A stretch of DNA of 64,000 nucleotides. Source: Litoreibacter janthinus (lineage in GTDB: Bacteria > Pseudomonadota > Alphaproteobacteria > Rhodobacterales > Rhodobacteraceae). The stretch is taken from the NCBI RefSeq assembly GCF_900111945.1, contig NZ_FOYO01000001.1, forward strand, positions 38,251 to 102,250. Reading direction: 5' to 3'. Shown piece by piece: positions 1-7,092 of the stretch (within the stretch, counting starts at the first letter, position 1; every line of letters starts with the position of its first letter). The translations under genes were made by a program, and so were the position numbers. The notes under the pieces are model-generated. The model saw nothing but the letters and a program-made list of their open reading frames with translations, did no database searches and was not told the DNA's origin.

Positions 1-239
1 CCGCGCTGGAGGTCCGCACCAAAGATGCCATGCCAATGGACTGGGCCATCACACAATTCAACCTGTGCATCCTGCATCTCGCCCTGTTCGACCAAACCAA
101 CGCCCCCGCACATCTCGACACGGCCCAAGCCCATCTCGACAACGCGGTGGAAATCTTCACCCGCGCCGGGGCCAGCCACTACCTCAATTCGTGCGCCACC
201 CAGCAAACCGAAATCACCACCCGCCGCGACGCGCTTTGA
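1..239 (+). CDS. TPR-like repeat protein, C-terminal end only
   Basis: The frame is open from the window edge to the stop at 237-239, so only the last 78 or so residues are seen. They begin ALEVRTKDAMPMDWAITQFN and continue into a helical stretch rich in Ala, Leu and His. The pattern 'RT.DAMP.DWA.TQ.NL' is typical of degenerate tetratricopeptide units in large bacterial TPR proteins, so this is probably the last repeat of such a protein. An internal ATG at 30 exists, but the open frame continues upstream of it. The function cannot be told from this fragment. Confidence 0.6.
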   Translation, partial: ALEVRTKDAMPMDWAITQFNLCILHLALFDQTNAPAHLDTAQAHLDNAVEIFTRAGASHYLNSCATQQTEITTRRDAL

Positions 240-303
240 CCCCACGCCGCGCCTTCCCCCCGCCCGTCGTTTCGCGTTACGCTCTGCGGCGAAGGAGTCC
301 CCC

Positions 304-582
304 ATGATCACAGCGCAGTTCCTGCTCACCGCCCTCGTCGTCGTCCTCGCCCCCAGCACCGGCGTCATCGACACGCTGGCTATGGGCCTCGGCCAAGGTC
401 AACTGGCAGTTCTTTGGGCGGCGTTGGGTTGCACCGTCTGGGTTTTCGTTCTGCACGGCCTCTTCGCCGCCCGCGCTCGCGACGCGATCCTAGGCTCCGA
501 GCGGGTGCTAAAATGGCTCAACCGCTCCTTCGCCGCAATCTTCGTGGGCCTTGCGGGAAAACTGGCGTTGGAGCGCGCATGA
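304..582 (+). pseudogene. LysE-family translocator remnant, internally deleted
   Basis: The predicted product is 92 residues. The first 45 (MITAQFLLTALVVVLAPSTG...) match the amino end of RhtB/LysE amino-acid exporters, with the family motif around APxTGV, and the last 45 (VFVLHGLFAARARD..., then RVLKWLNRSFAAIF) match their carboxyl end. LysE proteins are normally about 200 residues, so roughly 110 residues carrying the central membrane helices are missing, yet the reading frame is kept. The start has a good Shine-Dalgarno GGAG at about 293-297. The ATG of the next gene overlaps the stop. An intact exporter fold looks impossible; it may be a decayed gene or a small membrane protein retained for translational coupling. 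Confidence 0.65.
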
Positions 583-1016
583 TCCCCCGCTCTGCTCTTA
601 CCCTTGGCCTCGCGGGGCTGCTGCCGTTCTTGTGGGGGGCGCTCGGTATGCTGGTCCCTGCCATAGACGAGCAGACCACGGCCTTGTTGGGCCAGCGGTT
701 CGGCGCGTCCTATATCCTGATTTCCTTCGGCACCGTGATCTTGTGCTTCATGTCCGGCGTGCTCTGGGGCTTCGCGACCAAAACCAACGCAGCCATAGCC
801 TACGCGCTGAGCACCCTGCCCGCGCTCTGGGCGTTCTTCACCATCGGCGGCGGTGGCACCCGCGCGACCATAGCCGTGCTGATCGGATTCCTGCTGGTCT
901 TCGCCTGCGACGTGCAATTCGCTCGCTGGAACCTGACACCCCCATGGTGGCTCAAGCTCCGCGCACTTCTGACGGTGATTGTCTGCGGCTGCCTCCTCAT
1001 AGGAATTTTCGCATGA
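579..1016 (+). CDS. DUF3429 family inner-membrane protein
   Basis: A 145-residue protein with four to five hydrophobic helices, starting MIPRSALTLGLAGLLPFLWG. The amino end, with a Leu-rich helix followed by a short acidic loop, and the conserved length match DUF3429 membrane proteins of proteobacteria, which have no established function. The start ATG overlaps the stop of the LysE remnant (ATGA) and its own stop overlaps the start of the methyltransferase gene, so it is translated as part of the same operon. No catalytic motif is visible. Confidence 0.75.
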   Translation: MIPRSALTLGLAGLLPFLWGALGMLVPAIDEQTTALLGQRFGASYILISFGTVILCFMSGVLWGFATKTNAAIAYALSTLPALWAFFTIGGGGTRATIAVLIGFLLVFACDVQFARWNLTPPWWLKLRALLTVIVCGCLLIGIFA

Positions 1017-1603
1017 GCGACAAGGAAACCATCGACGTCTACAACGCCCGCGCCGCCACCTATGCGGACACTTTCGCGCGCACCAAACCCGACGCCGACC
1101 TGCTGGCTTTCATGGACGCGGTCATCCCCAAGGGTCACATACTCGATCTCGGTTGCGGCCCTGGAAATTCCGCCGCGATGATGCAGGCCGCTGGCTTCAC
1201 GGTCGAGGCCACCGACGCGTCACCTGAGATGATCCGCATCGCGCGTGAGCAACACAAGGTCGGTGCCCGCCTCGCAACCTTCGATGAAATTACAGGCACT
1301 GAGTGCTACGATGGCATCTGGGCCAATTTCTCGCTGCTCCACGCGCCGAAAGCCGACATGCCCCGCCACCTGTCCGCGCTACGCAAGGCGTTGAAACCCG
1401 GCGGCATATTCCATATCGGTCTCAAGATCGGAGACGACGCCGACCGCGACAAGATTGGGCGGCTCTACAGCTACTATCAGGAAGACGAATTGAAACACCT
1501 GCTTCAAGCCGCGGGCTTCACCCCGCGCACCACCCGCCTTGGCGCGGAGCCGGGGCTTGACGGCACCGTCGCCCCCTTCATCATCGTGCTGTCCGATGGC
1601 TGA
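1013..1603 (+). CDS. Class I SAM-dependent methyltransferase
   Basis: A 196-residue soluble protein. Motif I is [13 protein letters not shown] at about residues 42-54 and is the S-adenosylmethionine binding loop; an acidic residue in EATDASPEM (motif II) follows about 20 residues later; the motif [12 protein letters not shown] is the usual post-motif strand. The start ATG at 1013 overlaps the previous stop, and the stop overlaps the rnhA start by eight bases. The amino end ([15 protein letters not shown]) resembles Rhodobacterales methyltransferases of unknown substrate. A small molecule or tRNA precursor substrate is possible; the sequence does not decide. Confidence 0.85.
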   Translation: MSDKETIDVYNARAATYADTFARTKPDADLLAFMDAVIPKGHILDLGCGPGNSAAMMQAAGFTVEATDASPEMIRIAREQHKVGARLATFDEITGTECYDGIWANFSLLHAPKADMPRHLSALRKALKPGGIFHIGLKIGDDADRDKIGRLYSYYQEDELKHLLQAAGFTPRTTRLGAEPGLDGTVAPFIIVLSDG

Positions 1604-2045
1604 GCTTTTCGCCTATACGGACGGTGCATGTTCCGGCAATCCCGGCCCCGGTGGTTGGGGTGCGATCCTTATTGCACGCGATGGCGAAGCTGTCGTCAAA
1701 GAGCGGGAGTTAAAAGGCGGCGAGGCCAATACCACCAACAACCGCATGGAAATGCTGGCTGCCATCAATGCATTGGAAGCCCTCGCCCGTTCCTCCAAAC
1801 TGACGATCGTGACAGATAGCGCCTATGTCAAAGACGGGATCACCAAGTGGATCCACGGCTGGAAAGCAAAAGGTTGGAAGAAAAAAGGCGGCGAGATCAA
1901 GAATCTCGACCTTTGGAAACGGCTCGACGAGGCGCAGGCCCGTCACGACGTCAAGTGGGAATGGGTCAAGGGGCACGCAGGGCATCCCGAGAACGAGCGC
2001 GCTGACGAGCTGGCACGCGCCGGCATGGCGCCGTACAAACCATGA
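1596..2045 (+). CDS. rnhA: Ribonuclease HI
   Basis: The 149-residue product is the normal size for RNase HI, which degrades the RNA strand of RNA-DNA hybrids during replication. Conserved elements are visible in order: [16 protein letters not shown] at the start with the first catalytic Asp, the NNRMEM segment with the catalytic Glu, VTDSAYV with the second Asp, a basic handle region ([16 protein letters not shown]), and [15 protein letters not shown] with the active-site His and last Asp. The start was set at [10 protein letters not shown] because longer versions add a Ser/Pro-rich leader read out of the methyltransferase gene. The gene overlaps both neighbours. Confidence 0.95.
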   Translation: MAELFAYTDGACSGNPGPGGWGAILIARDGEAVVKERELKGGEANTTNNRMEMLAAINALEALARSSKLTIVTDSAYVKDGITKWIHGWKAKGWKKKGGEIKNLDLWKRLDEAQARHDVKWEWVKGHAGHPENERADELARAGMAPYKP

Positions 2046-2662
2046 GCGCGCTGGCCCTTCTTGATTATGCCTCGGTGTTCGTCTTCGCTCTGACGGGTGC
2101 GCTTGTCGCTAGTCGCGCTCAGCTTGATATCGTTGGGTTCGTGTTTATTGCGTGCATAACTGCTGTCGGTGGCGGCACTGTGCGCGACGTCATTTTGGAT
2201 AGACCGGTGTTCTGGGTGGCCAATCCCAACTTTATCATCGTCGCCTCGGTCGCTGCCTTTGTGGTATTTTTCACGGCTCACCTTTTGGAATCCAGATACC
2301 GCACGATCCTTTGGATCGATGCGCTTGCGCTTGCTGTGGCAGTTCCTGCAGGGGTCGCTGCAGCCGTGGCAATGGAATCCGTTTGGCCGATCATCCTGAT
2401 CATGGGTGTGGCCACGGGATGTTTCGGTGGCCTAATGCGCGACGTGGTATGCAACGAGGTGCCGCTCGTCCTTAAACAAGGAGAGCTTTATGTCACCTGC
2501 GCATTTGCCGGTGCTGGCGCAGCTGTTGTGCTTCTTACGTTGGGCCAGCCGCTTCCGTTGGCATTGATCGGATGCGCTGCCGTCACGCTTGCCCTGCGTG
2601 TGGGATCTATGGCTTTCGGATGGAGATTGCCGGTCTACAAAAGCCGTCCCCCGCGCGTTTAG
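2042..2662 (+). CDS. TRIC/UPF0126 (YicG-like) cation channel family protein
   Basis: A 206-residue membrane protein with seven predicted hydrophobic helices in two repeats. Each repeat carries the family signature: [14 protein letters not shown] at about residues 40-53 and [21 protein letters not shown] at about 127-147. Bacterial members are homotrimeric potassium-type channels related to animal TRIC; older annotations call them UPF0126. The start overlaps the rnhA stop (ATGA). The stop overlaps the stop of the convergent fmt gene by four bases, so no terminator separates them. Confidence 0.88.
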   Translation: MSALALLDYASVFVFALTGALVASRAQLDIVGFVFIACITAVGGGTVRDVILDRPVFWVANPNFIIVASVAAFVVFFTAHLLESRYRTILWIDALALAVAVPAGVAAAVAMESVWPIILIMGVATGCFGGLMRDVVCNEVPLVLKQGELYVTCAFAGAGAAVVLLTLGQPLPLALIGCAAVTLALRVGSMAFGWRLPVYKSRPPRV

Positions 2663-3567
2663 CTAAATGTCTCAGGCGGGGTCCAGCCTTGCAAGAAAAC
2701 GGCTACGTCAGCCGCTTTCTTACCAGCCCGTTGCAGTGTCAGGATGGAAACAGCACCATCACCGCTCCCAACCACAAGCTTTCCATCAGAGACGTGCAAT
2801 GAGCCGGCAGGGAGATCACCGCTAGCGACGGATGCTTGCAGCACCTTCACCCGCTCTCCCGATGCCTCGGTCCACGCTCCGGGAAAGGGTGACAGTCCGT
2901 TGATCTGCCGCACGATCTCTACGGAGCTTCGGGTCCAGTCGATTCTAGCCTCGGCCTTGTCAATCTTGCTGGCATAGGTGACCCCGTCTTCCGATTGGGT
3001 TTCCGGAGCCAGATCGTCCAGTTTCGAAAGCGCTTCGACAATCATTCGCGCGCCCATCGCGCTGAGACGGTCATGCAAGACACCAGTGGTTTCAGTTGGT
3101 CCAATTGGTGTGGCCTCGCGTAGCAAGACCGGCCCTGTGTCTAAGCCTGCTTCCATCTGCATGATGCAAATGCCCGTTTCAATGTCACCGGCCATGATTG
3201 CGCGATGGATCGGAGCAGCCCCGCGCCATCGAGGCAAAAGCGAGGCATGAATATTTAGACAGCCGCGCTTAGGTTGGTCCAAAACTTCCTGCGGTAGGAT
3301 AAGACCGTAAGCTACGACGACAGCAATATCCGCGCCTAACGCGGCAAGCTCCGCTTGTTCATGCGCGCCTTTCAGAGACACCGGATGGCGGGTCGGCAAG
3401 CCCAACTCTTCAGCCCGTGCTTGAACGGGGGATAGGCGGTCTTTCTTACCTCGGCCAGCAGGGCGTGGTGGCTGAGAATAAACCGCGACGACATCATGGC
3501 CTGCGTCAACCAAAGCCTCCAGAACCGGAACCGAAAAGTCAGGCGTCCCCATGAAAACAACCTTCAT
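2659..3567 (-). CDS. fmt: Methionyl-tRNA formyltransferase
   Basis: A 302-residue cytosolic enzyme that formylates initiator Met-tRNA using 10-formyltetrahydrofolate. The amino end [19 protein letters not shown] is diagnostic. The catalytic set is present: Asn and His in [18 protein letters not shown] (around residue 110) and Asp in [11 protein letters not shown]. The carboxyl domain (SPFPGAW and following) matches the tRNA-binding OB fold. The gene is the last of a four-gene group behind three deformylase genes, which is the classical fmt-def pairing; its start overlaps the stop of the third def-like gene by four bases. Confidence 0.96.
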   Translation of the reverse strand: MKVVFMGTPDFSVPVLEALVDAGHDVVAVYSQPPRPAGRGKKDRLSPVQARAEELGLPTRHPVSLKGAHEQAELAALGADIAVVVAYGLILPQEVLDQPKRGCLNIHASLLPRWRGAAPIHRAIMAGDIETGICIMQMEAGLDTGPVLLREATPIGPTETTGVLHDRLSAMGARMIVEALSKLDDLAPETQSEDGVTYASKIDKAEARIDWTRSSVEIVRQINGLSPFPGAWTEASGERVKVLQASVASGDLPAGSLHVSDGKLVVGSGDGAVSILTLQRAGKKAADVAVFLQGWTPPETFS

Positions 3568-4058
3568 CGCGTCAGCTTCCTTGCTTTTTTGAGCAGCATT
3601 TCCCGCTTGGTCCGACTTAGGTGGTCGAAATACATCTTCCCCCTCAGATGGTCGATCTGGTGCTGAACAGATGTTGCCCAGAGGCCCACGAAATCGCGTT
3701 CTTCCAACTCGCCGCCGTCGTTCAGGAACCGCACGGTCACAGCACGAGGCCGCTTGATCACAGCGGACACGCCAGACAAGTTGGGCGAAGCTTCGTCATG
3801 TTCCCGCATCTGCCCGCTGGCATGAAGCACTTCGGGGTTCGCCATAAGAACCGCTTGCCCGCGCTTTTCAGAGGCATCCACAACAGCAAGACGTTGCATC
3901 ACGCCGATCTGCACAGCAGCCAGTCCAACACCGGGCATAGCGTCCATGGTCTCGACCATATCGGCCCAAATAGCGCGAATGTCGTCAGTGACGTCCGCCA
4001 CATCGGCAGCCACGCTGCGCAGGCGCTTGTCTGGCCACATCACAAAGGGGCGCTTCAT
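3564..4058 (-). CDS. Degenerate peptide deformylase-like protein
   Basis: A 164-residue member of the peptide deformylase fold that is probably not a deformylase. Motif 1 GVGLAAVQ (residues 43-50) is kept. Motif 2, normally EGCLS, reads S-P-N-L-S at 91-95, so the metal-binding Cys aligns with Asn93. Motif 3, normally HExxDH, reads HQIDH at 133-137, so the catalytic Glu is Gln134. Both changes are at residues essential in the family. The protein keeps full length, its gene sits between an intact def and fmt, and it overlaps both neighbours by four bases, so it seems to be maintained. A regulatory or binding role is possible. Confidence 0.85.
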   Translation of the reverse strand: MKRPFVMWPDKRLRSVAADVADVTDDIRAIWADMVETMDAMPGVGLAAVQIGVMQRLAVVDASEKRGQAVLMANPEVLHASGQMREHDEASPNLSGVSAVIKRPRAVTVRFLNDGGELEERDFVGLWATSVQHQIDHLRGKMYFDHLSRTKREMLLKKARKLTR

Positions 4059-4510
4059 GCTGCTACCTCGTAGTCCAAAATCAAAACGCCATCGAGGTGG
4101 TCCATTTCATGCTGTACACAGGCTGCATCGAACCCTTCAAAGCTGCCGCGTTTCAAGCTACCGGTCTCGTCCATCCACATAGCTTCGATGCGGGCTGGGC
4201 GCTCGACCCAAACCGGATGATCAACGATCGACAGGCACCCTTCTTCATTGCGTTGCATTTCGGGCGAGCGTGAAAGGATTTCCGGATTTATCATCACTAC
4301 TGGCGTCCGCGTCCCTTCCTTCCACGTCGTGTCCATCACAAACAGGCGGATCGGTTTTCCGATTTGGGGCGCAGCCAGCCCGCGCCCCGGCGCATCATAC
4401 ATCGTGTCGAACATATCAGCGATCAATCCGGCCAAGCTTTGCGCATCCAAGACAGGTTGGCACAGCTGACGCAGCATTGGGTCGGGATGCTGCAAAATAG
4501 GAAGGATCAT
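4055..4510 (-). CDS. def: Peptide deformylase (second copy)
   Basis: This 151-residue protein has all three deformylase motifs: GRGLAAPQ at 42-49, EGCLS at 90-94 with the metal Cys92, and HEMDH at 134-138. It should remove the formyl group from nascent peptides with an iron or zinc ion. It is about 15-20 residues shorter than the first copy because the carboxyl tail stops soon after motif 3 ([10 protein letters not shown]), as in type 3 alphaproteobacterial deformylases. It overlaps the first copy by one base and the degenerate copy by four. Confidence 0.9.
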   Translation of the reverse strand: MILPILQHPDPMLRQLCQPVLDAQSLAGLIADMFDTMYDAPGRGLAAPQIGKPIRLFVMDTTWKEGTRTPVVMINPEILSRSPEMQRNEEGCLSIVDHPVWVERPARIEAMWMDETGSLKRGSFEGFDAACVQHEMDHLDGVLILDYEVAA

Positions 4511-5028
4511 CAGGTACGGGCCAATTCGCGCTTCAGCTTGACCATTTTGCGAGTGATCATTTGGCGCTTGAGCGGGCGCAAGTAATCAATGAACAGCTTA
4601 CCGTTCAGGTGGTCGATCTCGTGCTGGACGCAGGTCGCCCAAAGTCCGTCGAATGTTTCTTCCTGCTCGCCCCCATCGCGGTCCATCCAACGAACGGTCA
4701 CATCCGCGGGGCGGGTAACGTCTGCATATTGTTCTGGGATCGAAAGACAACCCTCTTCGTAGGTGTTCAATTCTTCCGAAGACGCGATAACTTCAGGATT
4801 GAACATCACCAAGGGGCGGGGCATTTCACCTTCCTTCTTGATGCAATCCAGAACGATAAGACGGTCCATGACGCCAACCTGAGGCGCGGCCAGCCCTATG
4901 CCCGGCGCGTCATACATGGTTTCCAACATATCATCGGCCAACGTGCGCAGCGCGTCTGACACGTCAGCGACAGGTTTAGCCACTTTTTTCAGGCGAGGGT
5001 CGGGATGGATCAAGATCGAGCGTTTCAT
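4510..5028 (-). CDS. def: Peptide deformylase (first copy, canonical)
   Basis: With the start at MKRSILIHPDPRLKK the protein is 172 residues, the usual size for type 1 deformylase. Motif 1 GIGLAAPQ is at 43-50, motif 2 EGCLS at 92-96 (metal Cys94) and motif 3 HEIDH at 136-140. A basic carboxyl helix (RPLKRQMITRKMVKLKREL) follows, as expected for ribosome contact. A longer frame extends 21 residues upstream, but that leader is not family-like and would run into the divergent promoter. This is the first gene of the def-def-def-fmt operon. Confidence 0.95.
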   Translation of the reverse strand: MKRSILIHPDPRLKKVAKPVADVSDALRTLADDMLETMYDAPGIGLAAPQVGVMDRLIVLDCIKKEGEMPRPLVMFNPEVIASSEELNTYEEGCLSIPEQYADVTRPADVTVRWMDRDGGEQEETFDGLWATCVQHEIDHLNGKLFIDYLRPLKRQMITRKMVKLKRELART

Positions 5029-5081
5029 GCCGCTCAGATAACCTTTCCAAGCCAGCGGAACAAGAGCGTCAGACCCCGTGC

Positions 5082-5110
5082 TTGATGTCAAAGGAACACT
5101 GCATTATCCT
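5082..5110 (+). promoter_or_regulatory. Candidate sigma-70 promoter for the unknown membrane protein
   Basis: TTGATG at 5082-5087 and TATCCT at 5105-5110 are separated by exactly 17 bases. It lies in the 100-base gap between the divergent def gene and the membrane protein. It argues against a start at 5078 for the latter, since that start would lie upstream of the promoter. Confidence 0.4.
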
Positions 5111-5128
5111 AGGCTTGGGGGCTTTCAC

Positions 5129-5785
5129 ATGGGACACTCCACCATGCGCAACGCCAAAGACATAGGTCCAGCCCGCTGGATAAACGCTATAATTGGCTTT
5201 GCTGGCCTCTCAGTGATAGCAGCGGGCAATCTGCTCGCAGATCACTTTCACACTTTGCCGTTTCTGTTTTGGGCCGTCGGCGCAGCAGTTTTTTTGACTG
5301 CTTTGCTCTTCCACGGGTTCCTCTATCGCCAACCAAAATCGGTAATCACGCCTCAACAACTCGCTGATTTTCGGCATAAAAACTTGTTGAGCGTCACCCT
5401 CGCCGCCATTGGAACTTGGCTATACGTCATCGGTGGCGCGATGGTCTGGGCGCAGCCCTACGCCATCGTTTTTGCGACCGGTGGGGTGCTAATGCTCATA
5501 GGGGTCGTTGTGGGAGTATGGGGTGGCATTCCACTGATAAGGACCGCGCGGTTTGCCAAGCTGGATGCTACGTTATCAAGTGAACAAACGATGGGCAGCC
5601 AGCGCATCTCCTACCGCAACGCCTACCTTGTCGGGCTTCAGGCCGCAGTTGTGCTTGCACTTTTGTCGTCATGGAACCTGTTCGATCTGCACGCCAGCAC
5701 ACTGGGTTTTGTGGTCACGGCAGTTATGGTCCTTGCTCAGGTCACAACATTGGCGTGGCAGGAATGGGCAAAAGGCGACGCGTAA
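5129..5785 (+). CDS. Unknown multi-pass membrane protein
   Basis: I do not recognise this 218-residue protein. It has about six hydrophobic segments in three pairs: two near the amino end (AIIGFAGLSVIAAG; FLFWAVGAAVFLTALLF), two in the middle (LLSVTLAAIGTWLYVIGGAM; IVFATGGVLMLIGVVVGVWGG), and two at the end (YLVGLQAAVVLALL; LGFVVTAVMVLAQ). The loops are basic and carry no catalytic motif. The start is uncertain: ATG at 5129 or 5144 both follow the candidate promoter. It is transcribed away from the deformylase operon and stands alone before the aminotransferase gene. Confidence 0.65.
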   Translation: MGHSTMRNAKDIGPARWINAIIGFAGLSVIAAGNLLADHFHTLPFLFWAVGAAVFLTALLFHGFLYRQPKSVITPQQLADFRHKNLLSVTLAAIGTWLYVIGGAMVWAQPYAIVFATGGVLMLIGVVVGVWGGIPLIRTARFAKLDATLSSEQTMGSQRISYRNAYLVGLQAAVVLALLSSWNLFDLHASTLGFVVTAVMVLAQVTTLAWQEWAKGDA

Positions 5786-5917
5786 CGCGCCTGATCGGGC
5801 TCAAACTTTAACTCCCAAGCCTTTGATCAACTAGAGACCTCATGGGTTAACATTTTCGCCCTTGCAGCCCCTCAGGAATCCCGCGACCTTGCGCCAAATG
5901 ACAAGGAGAGCTGATCC

Positions 5918-7087
5918 ATGAGTTTCGACACCCCAATCGACCGCCGCGGAACCCATTGCGTGAAATGGGACCAAATGGAGGCCCTTTATGGGGTTTCCCC
6001 GACAGACGGTATTGCAATGTGGGTTGCGGACATGGAATTCCAGCCACCGCAATGCGTACAGAAAGCGGTTCAAGATCTGCACGATCACGGCGTCTACGGG
6101 TATTTCGGGGACGAGACTGCATACCGATCAGCCATCCAATGGTGGATGCAGACACGTCACAACTGGACTTTGAACCCCGACCATATTTTCACCACTCATG
6201 GGTTGGTAAACGGAACCGCTATGTGCATCGACGCCTTTACCGCACCCGGTGATGGTATCGTGCTGTTCACCCCAGTTTACCATGCATTTGCAAAAGTCAT
6301 CAACGCCGCTGGCCGCGAAGTCGTCGAATGCGAGTTGGCAAATTCCGACGGCCGCTACGAAATGGATTTCGACGCTTACGATGCGCAAATGACGGGCAAT
6401 GAGACCATGGTTATCTTGTGCTCACCTCATAATCCGGGAGGGCGCGTTTGGACGAAGGGAGAGTTGCAAGCCGTCGCTGCGTTCGCGAAGCGCCACGACT
6501 TAATTCTCGTGTCAGATGAAATTCATCACGACCTCGTCTTTCCCGGACACACGCACATCCCGATGGCCAACCTGCCGGGTATCGAAGATCGTCTGGTGAT
6601 GATGACCGCCACGACCAAGACCTTCAATATTGCGGGGTCGCACGCTGGCAACGTGATTATCGCAGACCCTGATCTGCGCGCCCGTTTCGCAGCGCGGATG
6701 GCCGCCTTGGGGTTGAGCCCCAACAGCTTTGGCCTCTTCATGGCGACGGCGGCCTACACGCCCGAAGGTGCGGCATGGGTGGACGAACTTGTCGAATACC
6801 TCGACACCAACCGCAAGATTTTCGACGCTGGAATCAACGCGATTCCTGGTTTGTCCTCGATGCAGATGGAATCAACCTATCTGGCGTGGGTCGATTTCTC
6901 CGGCACTGGAATGAGCCGCGAAGAATTCACCTCCCGCACACAAGATGTCGCGAAAATTGCCGCCAATCACGGCCCGACCTTCGGCACGGGCGGCGAGGAG
7001 TTTCTCCGCTTCAACATCGCGGCACCACGCGCTGTTGTGGAAGAGGCTGTGACCCGCATGCAGGCGGCGTTCGCCGACCTGCAATAA
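5918..7087 (+). CDS. MalY/PatB-type PLP C-S lyase (cystathionine beta-lyase-like)
   Basis: A 389-residue fold-type I PLP enzyme. The amino end FDTPIDRRGTHCVKWD and IAMWVADMEF are typical of the MalY/PatB subgroup, which cleaves C-S bonds of cystathionine or cysteine conjugates and releases a thiol. The PLP lysine is in ATTKTFNIAGSH (around residue 232); CSPHNPGGR and SDEIHHDLVF supply cofactor contacts, and FLRFNIAAPR carries the carboxylate-binding Arg. The start has a strong AAGGAG at 5903-5908. The gene is monocistronic; the ABC permease gene converges on it five bases downstream. Substrate is inferred only at family level. Confidence 0.88.
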   Translation: MSFDTPIDRRGTHCVKWDQMEALYGVSPTDGIAMWVADMEFQPPQCVQKAVQDLHDHGVYGYFGDETAYRSAIQWWMQTRHNWTLNPDHIFTTHGLVNGTAMCIDAFTAPGDGIVLFTPVYHAFAKVINAAGREVVECELANSDGRYEMDFDAYDAQMTGNETMVILCSPHNPGGRVWTKGELQAVAAFAKRHDLILVSDEIHHDLVFPGHTHIPMANLPGIEDRLVMMTATTKTFNIAGSHAGNVIIADPDLRARFAARMAALGLSPNSFGLFMATAAYTPEGAAWVDELVEYLDTNRKIFDAGINAIPGLSSMQMESTYLAWVDFSGTGMSREEFTSRTQDVAKIAANHGPTFGTGGEEFLRFNIAAPRAVVEEAVTRMQAAFADLQ

Positions 7088-7092
7088 CCGCT

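Noticed and set aside
25-303. A 185-residue frame running into the LysE remnant
   Set aside because: The upstream part is a shadow of the TPR-like gene in another frame, with a Pro/Ser/Thr-rich random composition; the true start has a Shine-Dalgarno at 304.
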